From positions 1 to 46,719 of the forward strand of contig NZ_JACTOJ010000033.1 in assembly GCF_032335695.1 (NCBI RefSeq): a stretch of 46,719 bases of DNA, given 5' to 3'. The position numbers and the translations under genes were made by a program. This document shows positions 7,473-15,787 of the stretch, in pieces. The notes beneath the pieces are model-generated. The model was not told the origin of the DNA. It saw only the letters and a program-made list of their open reading frames with translations, and did not search any database. The first letter of the stretch is position 1. Each line of letters opens with the position of its first letter. This stretch comes from JACTOJ01 sp032335695 (GTDB taxonomy: Bacteria > Bacillota > Clostridia > Clostridiales > Clostridiaceae).

Positions 7473-7530
7473 GGCTCTCTTTTAAATCAGTGTTGATTTC
7501 TGCACTTATTTAAAACATTTCCTTAGTAGG
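7473..7530 (+). repeat. Palindromic dispersed repeat, decayed copy
   Basis: GGCTCTCTTTTAAATCAGTG starts the block, followed by TTGATTTCTGCACTTATTTAAAAC and a CATTTCCTTAG tail. It aligns base for base with the 31099 copy apart from scattered changes. The inverted arms have lost perfect pairing, so this is an old copy. It sits in the 230-base gap between the acetyltransferase and the rhomboid-like gene. Confidence 0.7.
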
Positions 7531-7637
7531 TTAGGTCATTTGAAAAAAATTCATATTTTAATTTTAATCTTTTTAATATCATTATCAATAAAAAAAGGTA
7601 TAATAGAATAAGTAATACTTTTAAGGAAGTGAGACAC

Positions 7638-8444
7638 ATGAATATGTTAAATAAACTTGAAAGAAAATTTGGAAGATATGCTATTAAAAATTTAATGATG
7701 TACATAGTAGGAATAAATCTTGTTGTATTTTTGCTCATGATGATAGATCCAAATGCAACTATTATAAGCGCTTTAGAAATAGATAGAAGTTTAATTTTAA
7801 AAGGTCAAATATGGAGACTTATAACTTACATATTCATCCCTAGTGACACCAATATAATTTGGGTAATATTCACACTGTATCTTTATTATATTTTAGGCAA
7901 CGCTTTAGAGCAGGAATGGGGCAGCTTTAAGTTTAACATTTATTATTTAATAGGAATAATATCTACTACTTTTGTTGCACTTTTAACCAATTCCTACGCT
8001 ACTGGTTCCTTTATTAACAGTTCCCTGTTTCTTGCTTTTGCATATATTTATCCAGAGTATGAGCTTTTACTTTTCTTTTTCATACCTGTAAAAGTAAAAT
8101 ATTTAGCATGGCTGGATTGGTTATTTATTGCTGGAACTGTAATAATGTCACCTTTTTATCTAAAAGTTTCAGCTATCTGCTCAGTAATAAACTACTTTAT
8201 ATTTTTTGGCAGAGATATAGTTACTGAATTCACCAGCAGAAGCAAAAGCATAACTAGAAAAAGGCAATTTAACAAAGCTTTTAATATGAGAGTGGAAAAG
8301 AAAACTACCATGCATAAGTGCACAGTATGCGGGGCTACAGAAAAGGATAATCCTGATTTGGAATTTAGATATTGTGCAAAATGCGACGGTCTTCATGAAT
8401 ATTGTAACAATCATCTATTTACCCACGCACATATAAAGAAATAA
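7638..8444 (+). CDS. Rhomboid-like membrane protein without catalytic serine, zinc-ribbon tail
   Basis: About 268 residues with some six hydrophobic segments from residue 15 to 190. The order resembles rhomboid/derlin proteins: GQIWRLITYIFIP in the first loop, GNALEQEWGSFKFNIYYLIG after helix 2. Where active rhomboids have GxSG, this has INSSLFLAFAY with no GASG motif, and no later catalytic His is obvious, so it is probably a pseudoprotease or scaffold. The C-terminus adds a likely zinc site with CTVCG, CAKCDG and CNNHLFTHAH. I start at ATG 7638, after AAGGAAGTGA; a GTG at 7629 is in frame. It is a single gene followed by a strong terminator. Confidence 0.7.
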   Translation: MNMLNKLERKFGRYAIKNLMMYIVGINLVVFLLMMIDPNATIISALEIDRSLILKGQIWRLITYIFIPSDTNIIWVIFTLYLYYILGNALEQEWGSFKFNIYYLIGIISTTFVALLTNSYATGSFINSSLFLAFAYIYPEYELLLFFFIPVKVKYLAWLDWLFIAGTVIMSPFYLKVSAICSVINYFIFFGRDIVTEFTSRSKSITRKRQFNKAFNMRVEKKTTMHKCTVCGATEKDNPDLEFRYCAKCDGLHEYCNNHLFTHAHIKK

Positions 8445-8452
8445 TAGACTAC

Positions 8453-8522
8453 GTTTTAAAATGTTGATATTATCTATTAAGTTTCAGATTCACCAAAAAC
8501 TTTATCAACATTCTTTTAAAAC
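8453..8522. repeat. Long inverted repeat downstream of rhomboid-like gene
   Basis: GTTTTAAAATGTTGATA at 8453 pairs imperfectly with TATCAACATTCTTTTAAAAC ending at 8522, with about 33 bases between. The arm sequence (GTTTTAAA...GTTGAT) recalls the palindromic repeat family, but the middle and the CTTCCTTCAG tail are absent. It may be a very old copy or an unrelated stem in the 3' region. Confidence 0.45.
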
Positions 8523-8537
8523 ATAGACAAATTTTTT

Positions 8538-8575
8538 AAAAGAGGGAATCTTATTGTCAAGATTCCCTCTTTTTT
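8538..8575. terminator. Strong terminator after rhomboid-like gene
   Basis: AAAAGAGGGAATCTT and AAGATTCCCTCTTTT make a 15-bp stem with a six-base loop and flanking A and T runs. It isolates the rhomboid-like gene from the hsp20 promoter 95 bases further on. Confidence 0.9.
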
Positions 8576-8667
8576 CATAGAATATATTGATAATTAATGC
8601 TTAAAATAAATTAAAGCTAGCTTTCATATTATTTCTTCTTTTATATGCTAAAATCTTTATTTTTTAG

Positions 8668-8726
8668 TCTTTGACTTTCTTTGACCTAAAGGTTATTATA
8701 TACATGTAAGGTCAAAGATGGTCAAT
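8668..8726 (+). promoter_or_regulatory. hsp20 promoter with two CtsR operators
   Basis: A sigma-A promoter is visible: TTGACT (8671-8676), 17-base spacer, TATTAT (8694-8699). Two direct heptad pairs of the CtsR type overlap it. On the minus strand, GGTCAAA-GAA-AGTCAAA (8686 down to 8670) covers the -35 and spacer. On the plus strand, GGTCAAA-GAT-GGTCAAT (8710-8726) lies just after the start-site region. Both fit the RGTCAAANANRGTCAAA consensus known for Gram-positive heat-shock control, so hsp20 should be repressed by CtsR and induced by heat. Confidence 0.88.
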
Positions 8727-8768
8727 GATAAAAATAAAAAAAATTAAATGGTATAGGGAGGAATTTGT

Positions 8769-9212
8769 ATGTTTGATTTAGTACCTTTTAGAAGAAATGG
8801 GTTAATTAAAAAAGGAGATGACTTCTTCAATAACTTCTTAAGTAATTTATTTGATGAAGATTTTGAATCTCCAACTAGTTTTATGGGTAATTCATTTAAG
8901 GTAGACATGAGAGAGGATGAAAATAAATATGTTGTTGAGGCTGACTTACCTGGTATGAATAAGGATGCCATAAACATCGAGTACGCTAACAATTATCTTG
9001 TTATATCAGCAAAGAGAGAAGACTCCGTTGAGGATAAGAAAGATAACTATATAAGAAAAGAAAGACATTATGGAGAATTTAAGAGAGCTTTCTATGTTGA
9101 CAACATAGATGAAAGTAAAATTGAAGCATCTTTCAAAGATGGTGTATTGAGGGTAAATCTTCCTAAAGTTGAAGGCTACAAAAAGAATACTAAAAGAATT
9201 GACATTCAATAA
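8769..9212 (+). CDS. hsp18: Small heat-shock protein, Hsp20/alpha-crystallin family
   Basis: An ATP-independent holdase that binds unfolding proteins in large oligomers in the cytoplasm. The 147-residue protein has a variable N-terminal arm (FRRNGLIKKGDDFFNN) and then the alpha-crystallin domain from about residue 43: VDMREDENKYVVEADLPGMNKDAINIEY. The family signature GVLRVNLPKVEGYKKN, with the VxLPK-type motif, lies near residue 125. The length matches clostridial Hsp18. AGGGAGGAA lies before the ATG. Two CtsR sites lie in the promoter. A hairpin (9218-9244) directly after the stop is its probable 3' end. Confidence 0.93.
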   Translation: MFDLVPFRRNGLIKKGDDFFNNFLSNLFDEDFESPTSFMGNSFKVDMREDENKYVVEADLPGMNKDAINIEYANNYLVISAKREDSVEDKKDNYIRKERHYGEFKRAFYVDNIDESKIEASFKDGVLRVNLPKVEGYKKNTKRIDIQ

Positions 9213-9217
9213 AAAAC

Positions 9218-9244
9218 AGAGATATGCTTCCCCAGCATATCTCT
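9218..9244 (+). terminator. Hairpin at 3' end of hsp20
   Basis: AGAGATATGCT and AGCATATCTCT form a perfect 11-bp stem with a five-base loop immediately after the stop codon. There is no real T-run, so it may protect the 3' end or act as a weak terminator. Confidence 0.55.
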
Positions 9245-9294
9245 CAGTAGTAAACTACCATAGTTAATCAAATATTATCTATGGTTTCATATAA

Positions 9295-9334
9295 AAACCT
9301 GTGCGGAATAAGCCATAACCCCCTGCACAGGTTT
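9295..9334 (-). terminator. Terminator of chemotaxis receptor gene
   Basis: AAACCTGTGC and GCACAGGTTT form a 10-bp stem around a 20-base loop. On the minus strand it is followed by TTTTTATAT, so it ends the chemotaxis receptor transcript; it may also end hsp20 read-through. Confidence 0.75.
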
Positions 9335-9362
9335 ATATTATTTATAGAATTTATTCATTAAG

Positions 9363-11390
9363 CTATTGTTTAAATTTTGCAGCTATATCTTCAAGAAGCT
9401 TTGAACTTGATGAATTTTCCTCTGCTTTAGATCTTATTATGTCTATATCCTCAACCATATCCATAGTCTTATTAGATATATTTCCTACTCCTTCAGCTCC
9501 ATCATTTATAGTTACAGCCATATCTGAAATAGCCTTAGCTATGGTGTCTATAGTAGCTTTTAATTCTTCTGCTGTAGAGGAGAAATGTGTCATGAACTTC
9601 TCAAGTTCATCCGCATCCTGACTATAATCATTTCCTACAGTCAAAAGCCTATTGTATTCTCTATTAACATCAACATCTATATATTTAAGAATTTCAGAAG
9701 CTCCTGCATTTAAATTTTCTACAGACTTTATAACCTCCGTAACCACCTTTTGTATATCTGCTACAGTGCTGGAAGTTTGTTCAGCCAAGCTTCTTACTTC
9801 TTCAGCTACTACAGCAAAGCCTTTTCCTGCTTCCCCAGCTCTTGATGCTTCTATAGCCGCATTAAGTGCTAAGAGATTAGTTTGATCACTTATGCCTAGA
9901 ATAGCATCAGACAATATGGCTATGTCCTTAACTGCACTGGAGCCTTTCATTGCATTTGTAAGCTGCTCTTTCACCCTATCATATATATTTTGGGACTGCT
10001 GGATGGATTCTTTAGCTTTTTTCTTTATATCGCTAGCTCTTAAGGCTATATCCTTTGTTTTATTTAATCCTTCTAAAGATTTTTCTGCTATATTCTCCAC
10101 CGAATTTTCCATCTCCGCTGCAGAAGCAGATACCTCCTCTATGGTAGCAGCACTTTCCTCCATTCCTGCAGAAAGAGTTTCCGTTTCTCCCGCATTAATG
10201 TCGGCTTTCTCTTTTAAATTTCCAGTCAGACTATCTACAGTTACTGCATTTTTACTTATGAGCCCTGAGGCTTCACTTAAGCTCTTATTAAATTCTCTGA
10301 GCTCTTCCCTCATTTTAGCTACTGATTTACTGATTAATCCAACCTCATCCTTACGCTTTGTAAGCTTTCCATATTCCTCTTTATAGGTTAGATCTAAATT
10401 AGCAGTATCATCTACAAGCTTTGCTATCTTTTTTATAGGATTAGCTATTTTAGCTGACATTAGTATAGATACTGCAGCAGCTGCAACCAGCATTATCACA
10501 CTTATTATAAGCACTATTTTATTAAGCTCATTTATGCTGGCTTTAAAATCATTTACATCTACGGTCATAACTACAATCCAATTAGTCTCTGGTATTATTT
10601 TATATACAGCCAGCTTATCTGCTCCCTTATAATTATAAGTAACCACATCTTCCTGTTTTGCAGTGTTATTGCTGTTTTCTTTAACCACTTCTTTAATCTG
10701 TGCGTTCTCTACGGGCTTACCTATTTTAGACTTATCAGGATGATATACCAAATTACCCTTTTCATCTACTAGATATGCATAACTTGTAGCGCTGTTCTTA
10801 ACCTTTAATGTTTTTAGATACTGGCTATAAGTTTCTCCTTTAACTGCCGCTGCTGAATATCCAATAACCTTTCCATTGTCAATTACTGGTGCAGTAAAAG
10901 CCACAACCTGCGCTCCTGTTGACTTTGAAGTTAAGGTTTCACTGATTTCAGCTTTAGCGGAGCTTAAAGTTTTTTGATTGTAATCTCTATCTGTCACGCT
11001 GGTTCCTAAAATCTTGGTATCACTATCAGCTATAATAGTTCCTGTGCTGTCTACTATAAAGGCATGTTCTAGATTGCCTTGCTCATCGGAATATTTCTTT
11101 AAAAGTGAGTCCACGGTATCTCTCAAGCTATTGTAATCAGGGTCTGATTTATTCATTTTAAGAAGAGCGAATACATCTTTCTGATAAGCAAGCTTGGAAA
11201 TATTAGCCTTCTCTTTATCAGAAGTTTCTACAATAGTTTGTGCTAAAGTTTCAGTTACGAGCTTCATATCGCTTTTAGCTGTGTCATCAAATGCATTATC
11301 AGTAAAATACCTTGTTAATCCAGATGTCACTACTATGGATAGAAGTAAAATTCCCACGGTAAAAAGTGAAATTTTCTTTTTTATTGACAT
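9363..11390 (-). CDS. Methyl-accepting chemotaxis protein with dCache-type sensor
   Basis: A 675-residue membrane receptor that signals to CheA through CheW. Residues 8-28 form the first membrane helix. An extracellular sensor of about 245 residues follows with double-Cache features (HAFIVDSTGTIIADSD, YAYLVDEKGNLVYHPD). A second helix lies near residues 288-310, then a HAMP region (ANPIKKIAKLVDDTANLDL), then the long coiled-coil signalling domain with the invariant hairpin tip DQTNLLALNAAIEASRAGEA near 500. The ligand is unknown; dCache domains commonly bind amino acids or small acids. It is a single gene with its own terminator. Confidence 0.95.
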   Translation of the reverse strand: MSIKKKISLFTVGILLLSIVVTSGLTRYFTDNAFDDTAKSDMKLVTETLAQTIVETSDKEKANISKLAYQKDVFALLKMNKSDPDYNSLRDTVDSLLKKYSDEQGNLEHAFIVDSTGTIIADSDTKILGTSVTDRDYNQKTLSSAKAEISETLTSKSTGAQVVAFTAPVIDNGKVIGYSAAAVKGETYSQYLKTLKVKNSATSYAYLVDEKGNLVYHPDKSKIGKPVENAQIKEVVKENSNNTAKQEDVVTYNYKGADKLAVYKIIPETNWIVVMTVDVNDFKASINELNKIVLIISVIMLVAAAAVSILMSAKIANPIKKIAKLVDDTANLDLTYKEEYGKLTKRKDEVGLISKSVAKMREELREFNKSLSEASGLISKNAVTVDSLTGNLKEKADINAGETETLSAGMEESAATIEEVSASAAEMENSVENIAEKSLEGLNKTKDIALRASDIKKKAKESIQQSQNIYDRVKEQLTNAMKGSSAVKDIAILSDAILGISDQTNLLALNAAIEASRAGEAGKGFAVVAEEVRSLAEQTSSTVADIQKVVTEVIKSVENLNAGASEILKYIDVDVNREYNRLLTVGNDYSQDADELEKFMTHFSSTAEELKATIDTIAKAISDMAVTINDGAEGVGNISNKTMDMVEDIDIIRSKAEENSSSSKLLEDIAAKFKQ

Positions 11391-11492
11391 ATCTTTACTC
11401 CCCCTATACTGATTATTAATTAATTATCGTGCCTTTTTTAAATATTCTTAATATACGGGAGAAATTATTCATAAACAAAAGTAAATATTTTC

Positions 11493-13868
11493 TTATAATA
11501 TATCAATTTTTGTAGAATTATCTTGCATTATTCTAATTTTGTCTGACCAAGAGCAAGCTTTTATATCTGATAGGGTATCTTCCATAAAGGTTTTATATTT
11601 TTCTTCTATATGGATATCCAACTTATCTAAGGTATCTTTCATAGACATACCTTTTTCAGTCTTGTATTTTCTTATATCTGCAACTATGCTCTTGATTCTA
11701 TCTCCAAATTCCAGTAAGCCTAGGTTTTCTCTAAATTTATCTTCCTCCCATGGAAGCTGATGAATGGATTTAGCTTTCTCATGAGCTTTAAAATAATCCT
11801 GATATATTTCTTCAGTTATATGAGGTACATAAATAGCATAAAGCTTTATTATTCCAAGAAGAGTATGGTATAAAGCATATTGAGCTGACTTTCTCTCCTT
11901 AGCTCCATGAAGCTCTGGTTTGTATAGCCTATCCTTAACTATTTCCAAATAGTTATCGCAAAAGTCCTTCCAGAAGAAATCATCTATCTCCTTAAGAGCT
12001 AGGCCTACTTCATATTGCTTTAAATATTTTTCAGCCTTAGCTTCCGTATCAGCTAGCTTTTCCAATATCCAGCTATCAATATATTTTATATTCTCAGGTT
12101 CTTCGTACTGGTAATCCTGAAGATGCATTATTGAAAATGAAGCTGCATTCCAAAGCTTTGTAAGGAACCTCTTAGATATCTTAAGCTCCTCCTCAGAGAA
12201 CATGGTGTCTGTGCCAAGCTTAGCTCCTGCAACCCAATATCTAAGAGCATCTGCTGAATGATTCTCTATAAGATAATCTGGAGAAAACTTTGAGTTTCCT
12301 TTGGATTTACTTATCTTCTCTCCCTTTTTAGCCATTACGAAACCGCAGATCATTATATCCTTCCAAGGTATATCCTTTTTATGAAAAAGGCTTCTTGCTA
12401 TGGTATAAAAGGCCCAGGTTCTAATTATCTCATGAGCTTGAGTTCTCATGGACATAGGTCCCTCTCCGCTTCTACTGTTTATTAGAGGCGTTATGGAGGA
12501 AGTTGCCCAAGTATCTAAAACCGCAGTTTCCCCTATGAGATTATGAGATCCGCACTTGCATATATTCTTTGTTTTATCGCTTATTGGGTTTATAGGAAGC
12601 TCTTCTTCCTCAGACAATATTACCTCTCCGCAGTCTTTGCAATACCAAACAGGTATGGGAACCCCAAAATATCTTTGCCTTGATACGCACCAATCCCACT
12701 TTAAATTTTCTACCCAGTTTATATACCTTATTTTCATGGATTCCGGATACCAATTTATCTTATTCCCTGCCTCCAAAAGCTCCTTTTTATAGCTTAATAT
12801 ATCTATATACCACTGCTTGGAAGGTATTATTTCTACTGGTGTGCTGCATCTCTCATGAACTGAGAAGCTGTGTTTTATTCTTTCCTCTTTCTCTAAAAGT
12901 CCTTTTTCTTTTAAAAGTCTTATTATCTCTTCTCTTGCAGCTTTAACCTTCATACCTGCTATAAAAGGTACCTCAGCATTTATTCTGCCATTTGCCTCTA
13001 TAACTCTCTTATAAGGAAGCTTATGCTCTTCGTACCAGCTAACATCTGTAGTATCTCCGAAGGTAGCGCACATAACCGCTCCTGTACCCTTATCCATGTC
13101 AGCCTTTTCATCCCCTAATACTGGAACCTTAAAATCATATAGAGGAACAACTGCCTCCTTACCTATAAAGGAGCTATATCTCTCATCCTTTGGGTTTACG
13201 AAGACACAAACACAACCATATAGAAGCTCTGGTCTTGTGGTAGCTATCATTAACTTTTCTCCCTCTACCATGAAAGGAACATAATTAAAGCTAGTATCTC
13301 CTTCCATACTATCAAGCTCTGCCTGAGCAATTGAGGTTTGGCAGCTGGTACACCAAAGTACTGGAGATTCCTTTATATAGGCTTTCTTATTTTTAATGAG
13401 CTCTATAAAAGCTTTTTGAGACAGCTTTTGAACTTCATCGCTTACCGTAGAATACTGAAGCTTCCAGTCCACGCTAAAGCCCATGCGAAGCCACATTCCT
13501 TTAAATTCTTCCTCATATTTTTCCTTTATCTCCAAACATATCTTTCTAAATTCTTTCCTATCTATATCAGCGGCTCTTATGCCTCTTTCCTTTTCAACCA
13601 GTCTCTCCGTGGGAAGCCCGTTATCATCAAAGCCGAAAGGATAGAATACATTTTTCCCCTGCATCCTTTGAAATCTAGCTATCATTTCTGCTTGAGTATA
13701 AGAAAATATATGCCCTATATGGAGACTTCCGCTTACCGTTGGAGGTGGCGTATCTATAGAATAAACTGGTCTTTTTTCATCCTCTTGAAACTTATATATA
13801 TGATTTTCCTGCCAATAATCCTGCCACTTTTTTTCATTTTCTTTAAAGTCATATTTTTTGTTTAACAT
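11493..13868 (-). CDS. valS: Valyl-tRNA synthetase, archaeal-like short form
   Basis: Charges tRNA-Val. Class I motifs are HIGHIFSYTQAE (HIGH, about residue 48) and KKGEKISKSKGN (KMSKS form). The editing domain has ATTRPELLYGC, and a zinc-type pair CKDCG / CKCG lies in the middle. Residues such as GFDDNGLPTERLVEKE after HIGH and the 791-residue length, without the long C-terminal coiled coil of the usual bacterial enzyme, resemble the archaeal-type ValRS also found in some bacteria. Most clostridia have a canonical valS elsewhere, so this may be a second copy. I take the ATG at 13868 after AAGGAGTG; a GTG at 13877 is in frame. A valine T-box controls it. Confidence 0.9.
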   Translation of the reverse strand: MLNKKYDFKENEKKWQDYWQENHIYKFQEDEKRPVYSIDTPPPTVSGSLHIGHIFSYTQAEMIARFQRMQGKNVFYPFGFDDNGLPTERLVEKERGIRAADIDRKEFRKICLEIKEKYEEEFKGMWLRMGFSVDWKLQYSTVSDEVQKLSQKAFIELIKNKKAYIKESPVLWCTSCQTSIAQAELDSMEGDTSFNYVPFMVEGEKLMIATTRPELLYGCVCVFVNPKDERYSSFIGKEAVVPLYDFKVPVLGDEKADMDKGTGAVMCATFGDTTDVSWYEEHKLPYKRVIEANGRINAEVPFIAGMKVKAAREEIIRLLKEKGLLEKEERIKHSFSVHERCSTPVEIIPSKQWYIDILSYKKELLEAGNKINWYPESMKIRYINWVENLKWDWCVSRQRYFGVPIPVWYCKDCGEVILSEEEELPINPISDKTKNICKCGSHNLIGETAVLDTWATSSITPLINSRSGEGPMSMRTQAHEIIRTWAFYTIARSLFHKKDIPWKDIMICGFVMAKKGEKISKSKGNSKFSPDYLIENHSADALRYWVAGAKLGTDTMFSEEELKISKRFLTKLWNAASFSIMHLQDYQYEEPENIKYIDSWILEKLADTEAKAEKYLKQYEVGLALKEIDDFFWKDFCDNYLEIVKDRLYKPELHGAKERKSAQYALYHTLLGIIKLYAIYVPHITEEIYQDYFKAHEKAKSIHQLPWEEDKFRENLGLLEFGDRIKSIVADIRKYKTEKGMSMKDTLDKLDIHIEEKYKTFMEDTLSDIKACSWSDKIRIMQDNSTKIDIL

Positions 13869-13895
13869 ATTCTTCACTCCTTAATTCAGTATAGA

Positions 13896-13931
13896 TTTTA
13901 AAAAAGTGTTGATCAGGCACTTATTAAAAAC
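13896..13931 (-). repeat. Palindromic dispersed repeat, decayed short copy
   Basis: TTTTAAAAAAGTGTTGAT followed by CAGGCACTTATTAAAAAC resembles the central palindrome of the 7473 copy (TTTTAAATCAGTGTTGAT...GCACTTATTTAAAAC). It lies between the valS start and the T-box terminator, in the transcribed leader. The flanking GGCTCTG and CTTCCTTCAG blocks are lost, so relationship is probable, not certain. Confidence 0.45.
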
Positions 13932-13943
13932 AATAATTTGCAA

Positions 13944-14218
13944 TAAAAAAACCCTTCATCCTAAATAAATAGGACGAAGGGTATGTTCGCGGTACCACCT
14001 AAATTCATACAAAATGCATGCTCTCAAATATAGTACGAGCCTCTATGCCGATACTACTTTCCTTTTAACGGTGGAAATTTCCGTTACAGCCTACTAAAAC
14101 TTCAGCTTACAGCTCCAAAGCTACCTTCCTCACTGTCCTCACGGGAAATTTCCACCAGCATTCCCTCTCTATGCTTAAGACTAGCAATTACTCCTCTTCA
14201 TCAAAGCTTTAAATATTT
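13944..14218 (-). promoter_or_regulatory. T-box riboswitch leader of valS, GUA specifier
   Basis: Read on the minus strand: GATGAAGAGGAGTAA opens the leader and AGAGAGGGAATGCTGGTGG follows. The specifier block is GAAGGTAGCTTTGGAG, with GTA (Val) at 14124-14122. The T-box core is AGGTGGTACCGCG at 14000-13988. The terminator ACCCTTCGTCC/GGATGAAGGGT has a T-run ending near 13944. GGTGGAAATTTCC and GGAAATTTCCACC can also pair at long range. Uncharged tRNA-Val should stabilise the antiterminator and switch valS on. Confidence 0.93.
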
Positions 14219-14228
14219 ATTTTTATAC

Positions 14229-14257
14229 ATACTACCATTATATTGTATAATTGTCAA
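14229..14257 (-). promoter_or_regulatory. Sigma-A promoter of valS leader
   Basis: On the minus strand TTGACA (14257-14252), a 17-base spacer and TAGTAT (14234-14229) lie directly upstream of the T-box leader. The -35 is perfect. The distance places the start of transcription a few bases before GATGAAGAGG. Confidence 0.75.
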
Positions 14258-14270
14258 CAAGGTTACTCAA

Positions 14271-15389
14271 TCAATTTGCAAATAATAATAGTATTAATGT
14301 TCCAAACACTATTATGCCCATAATCACAGTAAATATTATAGGCCCCGTTTTGGCATAATTAAAGGTTATTCCAAATCCAGCTCGCTTTTCAATAAAGGTG
14401 GATGGATCATCAGGATTATAGTAAATCATGCCCCAAATATAATTAGCATCATCGTCCCTGTCTACAATTATAGGTTTATCTTCCTTCACCTCTATGGTTT
14501 TCTCTTTTCTTGCTATAAAGGATAAAACTATAGAAATTACCACAGGTAGAAAAGCTATCACCATAATGCCTATAAAAGCGCCGCTGCTAAGCTTTAGTAT
14601 ATTTACAGTTTGAAGACTTATAAAAAAGAATACTGCCTCTACAAAAATATTTGTGATCCACAATATAAGAGACTGATAATACCTTTCTCTTCTGCTGTTA
14701 AACTTTATCTGAAAAATAACTCCGCTGTTTAAATTTTGCTTTGCATTTCTTATAAATCTGTTTGATACAAGCATCATTAAAGTCATGATTAATGAGATTA
14801 TAGGCAGCATGTAGACATTAAGAAAGCTTTTAGTTTCCCACCTGTCCACATTACCGCTAAAGTCCATATGTGCAGCTATTCTTTCAGGTATGGAGTTATA
14901 ATTTACAGCCAGCGCAATAATATTTATAGCTACCATAGCTAATGGAATCAGATACCACCAATCTGAAAGCACCGTCTTTCCTTCCTTAGCATTAGTCTTT
15001 CTGTAATTAGTATCCACCACTATAACCTTGTTGCTCTCAAATTTCCAGCCTGCTGTTTTCTTATAAGACCGTATCTCTTTATTTATAGCGTAGTAATTAA
15101 AAAACATTAACGCTACACATAAAAATAAAAAAGAAGTCATTTGAAAAGCCAATAACTTATTTGTAAATACAAAAATAAGTTCATGAATTATTAATGCAGC
15201 AAGCAGGGTGAAGCTAAAATTTTTCTTATATTTTTTCTTAAACCTCTGTATAGCTTCACTTTTTTCCTCACCTACAGGAACTCTTACGCCGTAAACTATA
15301 TTCTTATTGGACATCTCCTGAACATAAAGTCCGCAGAGATAAATTATCAGTACATCAAATATATCTAATACAAAAAATATTATTTTCAT
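14271..15389 (-). CDS. DUF1648/DUF5808 membrane protein
   Basis: 372 residues with about eight membrane helices. Near residue 150-190 is the DUF1648 signature NYNSIPERIAAHMDFSGNVDRWETKSF, as found in SdpI-type immunity and signal proteins. Near the C-terminus a DUF5808-like stretch reads IYYNPDDPSTFIEKRAGFGITFNYAKTG, before a last helix. The exact role is unknown; related proteins pair with GntR/YtrA regulators and respond to envelope stress or peptide toxins. The ATG overlaps the end of the regulator gene by four bases (ATGA), so expression is coupled and probably autoregulated. Confidence 0.8.
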   Translation of the reverse strand: MKIIFFVLDIFDVLIIYLCGLYVQEMSNKNIVYGVRVPVGEEKSEAIQRFKKKYKKNFSFTLLAALIIHELIFVFTNKLLAFQMTSFLFLCVALMFFNYYAINKEIRSYKKTAGWKFESNKVIVVDTNYRKTNAKEGKTVLSDWWYLIPLAMVAINIIALAVNYNSIPERIAAHMDFSGNVDRWETKSFLNVYMLPIISLIMTLMMLVSNRFIRNAKQNLNSGVIFQIKFNSRRERYYQSLILWITNIFVEAVFFFISLQTVNILKLSSGAFIGIMVIAFLPVVISIVLSFIARKEKTIEVKEDKPIIVDRDDDANYIWGMIYYNPDDPSTFIEKRAGFGITFNYAKTGPIIFTVIMGIIVFGTLILLLFAN

Positions 15390-15769
15390 AAATTCCCACC
15401 CCTGTATTTATCATAAATGCTTTGCACCATATTCTTTATTTCATCTTCACTAATATCCTTGCATATAGCCTCTGTTAATACCACTTCTAGCTCATTTTCA
15501 ACTTTTTCTTTTAATTTATCCTTATCCTCAATGCTTACACTTACAGCTGCTCCTGTTCTTCTATCCAATCTTATAAAGCCTTCCTGCTTCAAAACATTAT
15601 AGGCTTTATTCACTGTATGAAGATTTATTCCTATATCACTAGCCATCTGCCTTACGGAAGGAAGTTCATCTCCATCCTTAAGCTCCCCTGAGGCAATTCC
15701 TGCTACGATTTGATTTCTAAGCTGGGTATATATAGGCACCTCACTGTCAAAGTCGATTTTTAAATACAT
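15386..15769 (-). CDS. GntR-family regulator, YtrA subfamily
   Basis: A 127-residue repressor-like protein. The N-terminal winged helix is typical: VPIYTQLRNQIVAGIASGEL, DGDELPSVRQMASDIGINLHTVNKAY, LKQEGFIRL. The short acidic C-terminal tail (two helices, no ligand domain) defines the YtrA group. I start at ATG 15769, eight bases after AGGTGA; a GTG at 15781 is in frame. It is the first gene of a two-gene operon with the DUF1648 protein. A perfect 17-bp-arm palindrome lies just upstream and is the obvious operator. Confidence 0.9.
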   Translation of the reverse strand: MYLKIDFDSEVPIYTQLRNQIVAGIASGELKDGDELPSVRQMASDIGINLHTVNKAYNVLKQEGFIRLDRRTGAAVSVSIEDKDKLKEKVENELEVVLTEAICKDISEDEIKNMVQSIYDKYRGGNL

Positions 15770-15787
15770 TCTGCCTATCACCTACTT

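Noticed and set aside
9892..10386. Plus-strand ORF of 164 codons
   Set aside because: Antisense to the chemotaxis receptor signalling domain; it has the Ser/Ala/Phe-rich composition typical of a shadow frame.
13338..13865. Plus-strand ORF of 175 codons
   Set aside because: Antisense to valS in the region of the HIGH motif; no ribosome site.
14271..15769. Bacteriocin immunity (SdpI) operon
   Set aside because: DUF1648 is shared with SdpI, but no SdpC-like toxin gene is adjacent and the DUF5808 tail differs.
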